This document shows positions 4,793 through 5,008 of a stretch of DNA of 5,008 nucleotides, in pieces. The number at the start of each line of letters is the position of its first letter. The first letter of the stretch is position 1. A program made the translations under genes and the position numbers. Origin of the DNA: JBFFXF01 sp041569895. GTDB taxonomy: Bacteria > Planctomycetota > UBA8108 > JACQVS01. Under the pieces are notes generated by a model, which was given only the letters and a program-made list of their open reading frames with translations, had not been told where the DNA came from and made no database searches. The DNA is taken from assembly GCA_041569895.1 (NCBI GenBank), contig JBFFXF010000401.1, positions 1 to 5,008 of the forward strand. Reading direction: 5' to 3'.

Positions 4793-4898
4793 TCGGAGTC
4801 GGAATCCGTATCGGAATCGGAATCGGAATCGGAATCGGAATCGGAGTCGGTGTCGGAGTCGGTGTCGGAGTCGGTGTCGGAGTCGGTGTCGGAATCGG
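4793..4898 (+). repeat. Hexamer tandem repeat TCGGNN, 17 copies plus 4 bases
   Basis: Seventeen successive hexamers run from 4793 to 4894, plus tcgg. The first part is mainly tcggaa (4811-4840, five in a row). The second alternates tcggag and tcggtg, forming four copies of a 12-bp unit (4841-4888). One unit is diverged (tccgta, 4805-4810). It starts 37 bp after the aminotransferase stop. The open plus-strand frame through it gives only Arg-Asn, Arg-Ser and Arg-Cys dipeptides and is not a gene. Confidence 0.95.
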
Positions 4899-4900
4899 TC

Positions 4901-4935
4901 CTCCGATCTCTGATCTCCGATCTCTGACCTCTGGA
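4901..4935 (+). repeat. Heptamer repeat CTCYGAT, five degenerate copies
   Basis: ctccgat, ctctgat, ctccgat, ctctgac and ctctgga follow without gaps, also readable as a 14-bp unit twice (4901-4914, 4915-4928). The ctccga core is complementary to tcggag in the preceding hexamer block, so a transcript could fold back across the junction. Confidence 0.85.
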
Positions 4936-5008
4936 CCGTGGACCGTGGACCGTGACCGTGGACCGTGGACCGTGACCGTGACCGTGACCGTGACCGTGAC
5001 CGTGACCG
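4933..5008 (+). repeat. Mixed GGACCGT/GACCGT tandem repeat running off the right edge
   Basis: Three ggaccgt heptamers, one gaccgt hexamer, two ggaccgt and then gaccgt hexamers continue to the last base. The heptamer and hexamer differ by one G. The array is cut by the end of the sequence, so its true length is unknown. Confidence 0.95.

Noticed and set aside
4716..4913. An open plus-strand frame through the hexamer array
   Set aside because: Its product is only repeated Arg-Asn, Arg-Ser and Arg-Cys. It is a by-product of a 6-bp repeat that contains no stop.
4793..5008. CRISPR array
   Set aside because: Units are 6-7 bp and directly adjacent. There are no 25-40-bp repeats, unique spacers or cas genes.

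Overview
This window is GC-rich bacterial DNA. It holds five or six protein genes, a likely structured RNA gene and short tandem repeats at both ends. GC-rich third positions, GTG starts, a C-terminally extended HU-type protein, a peptidase MA-like metalloprotease and a small 'SSEELLFIKAIDRYK' protein fit a free-living GC-rich lineage such as Acidobacteriota, Myxococcota, Eisenbacteria or Planctomycetota. Nothing here fixes the phylum. Both edges run into tandem repeats (15-bp at the left, 6/7-bp at the right). That suggests the window is a whole short-read contig that broke at repeats.

Left part (1-746): the 3' end of a zinc metalloprotease gene (HELTH plus a downstream Glu) runs rightward to 545. 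It converges, 21 bp apart, on a small leftward gene (567-746) for a 59-residue protein with a strong ribosome binding site.

Middle (747-1243): about 500 bp without a convincing protein gene, but not empty. It contains a GC-rich inverted repeat (842-880), a candidate sigma70-type promoter (889-917), about 165 nt that fold into one long interrupted rod with a symmetrical 12/12-nt central bubble (928-1092), a second structured segment, and a clear intrinsic terminator (1151-1176). Read together this looks like a self-contained noncoding RNA gene of about 250 nt with 6S-like architecture. A regulated leader of the HU gene is the main alternative. This is the most interesting object in the window.

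Centre-right (1244-2353): an HU/IHF-family nucleoid protein gene with its own candidate promoter and strong RBS, then 44 bp on a gene for a small lipoprotein of unknown function, closed by a very strong 18-bp-stem terminator (2223-2262).

Right part (2354-4755): two translationally coupled genes (GTGA overlap) for a CapD/PglF-like nucleotide-sugar 4,6-dehydratase and a DegT/DnrJ/EryC1-family PLP aminotransferase. Together they would turn a UDP-sugar, probably UDP-GlcNAc, into a UDP-4-amino-4,6-dideoxy sugar for a surface glycan, as in bacillosamine or pseudaminic acid routes. The rest of the pathway lies beyond the window. The last 216 bp (4793-5008) are four successive blocks of 6- and 7-bp tandem repeats with no gene.
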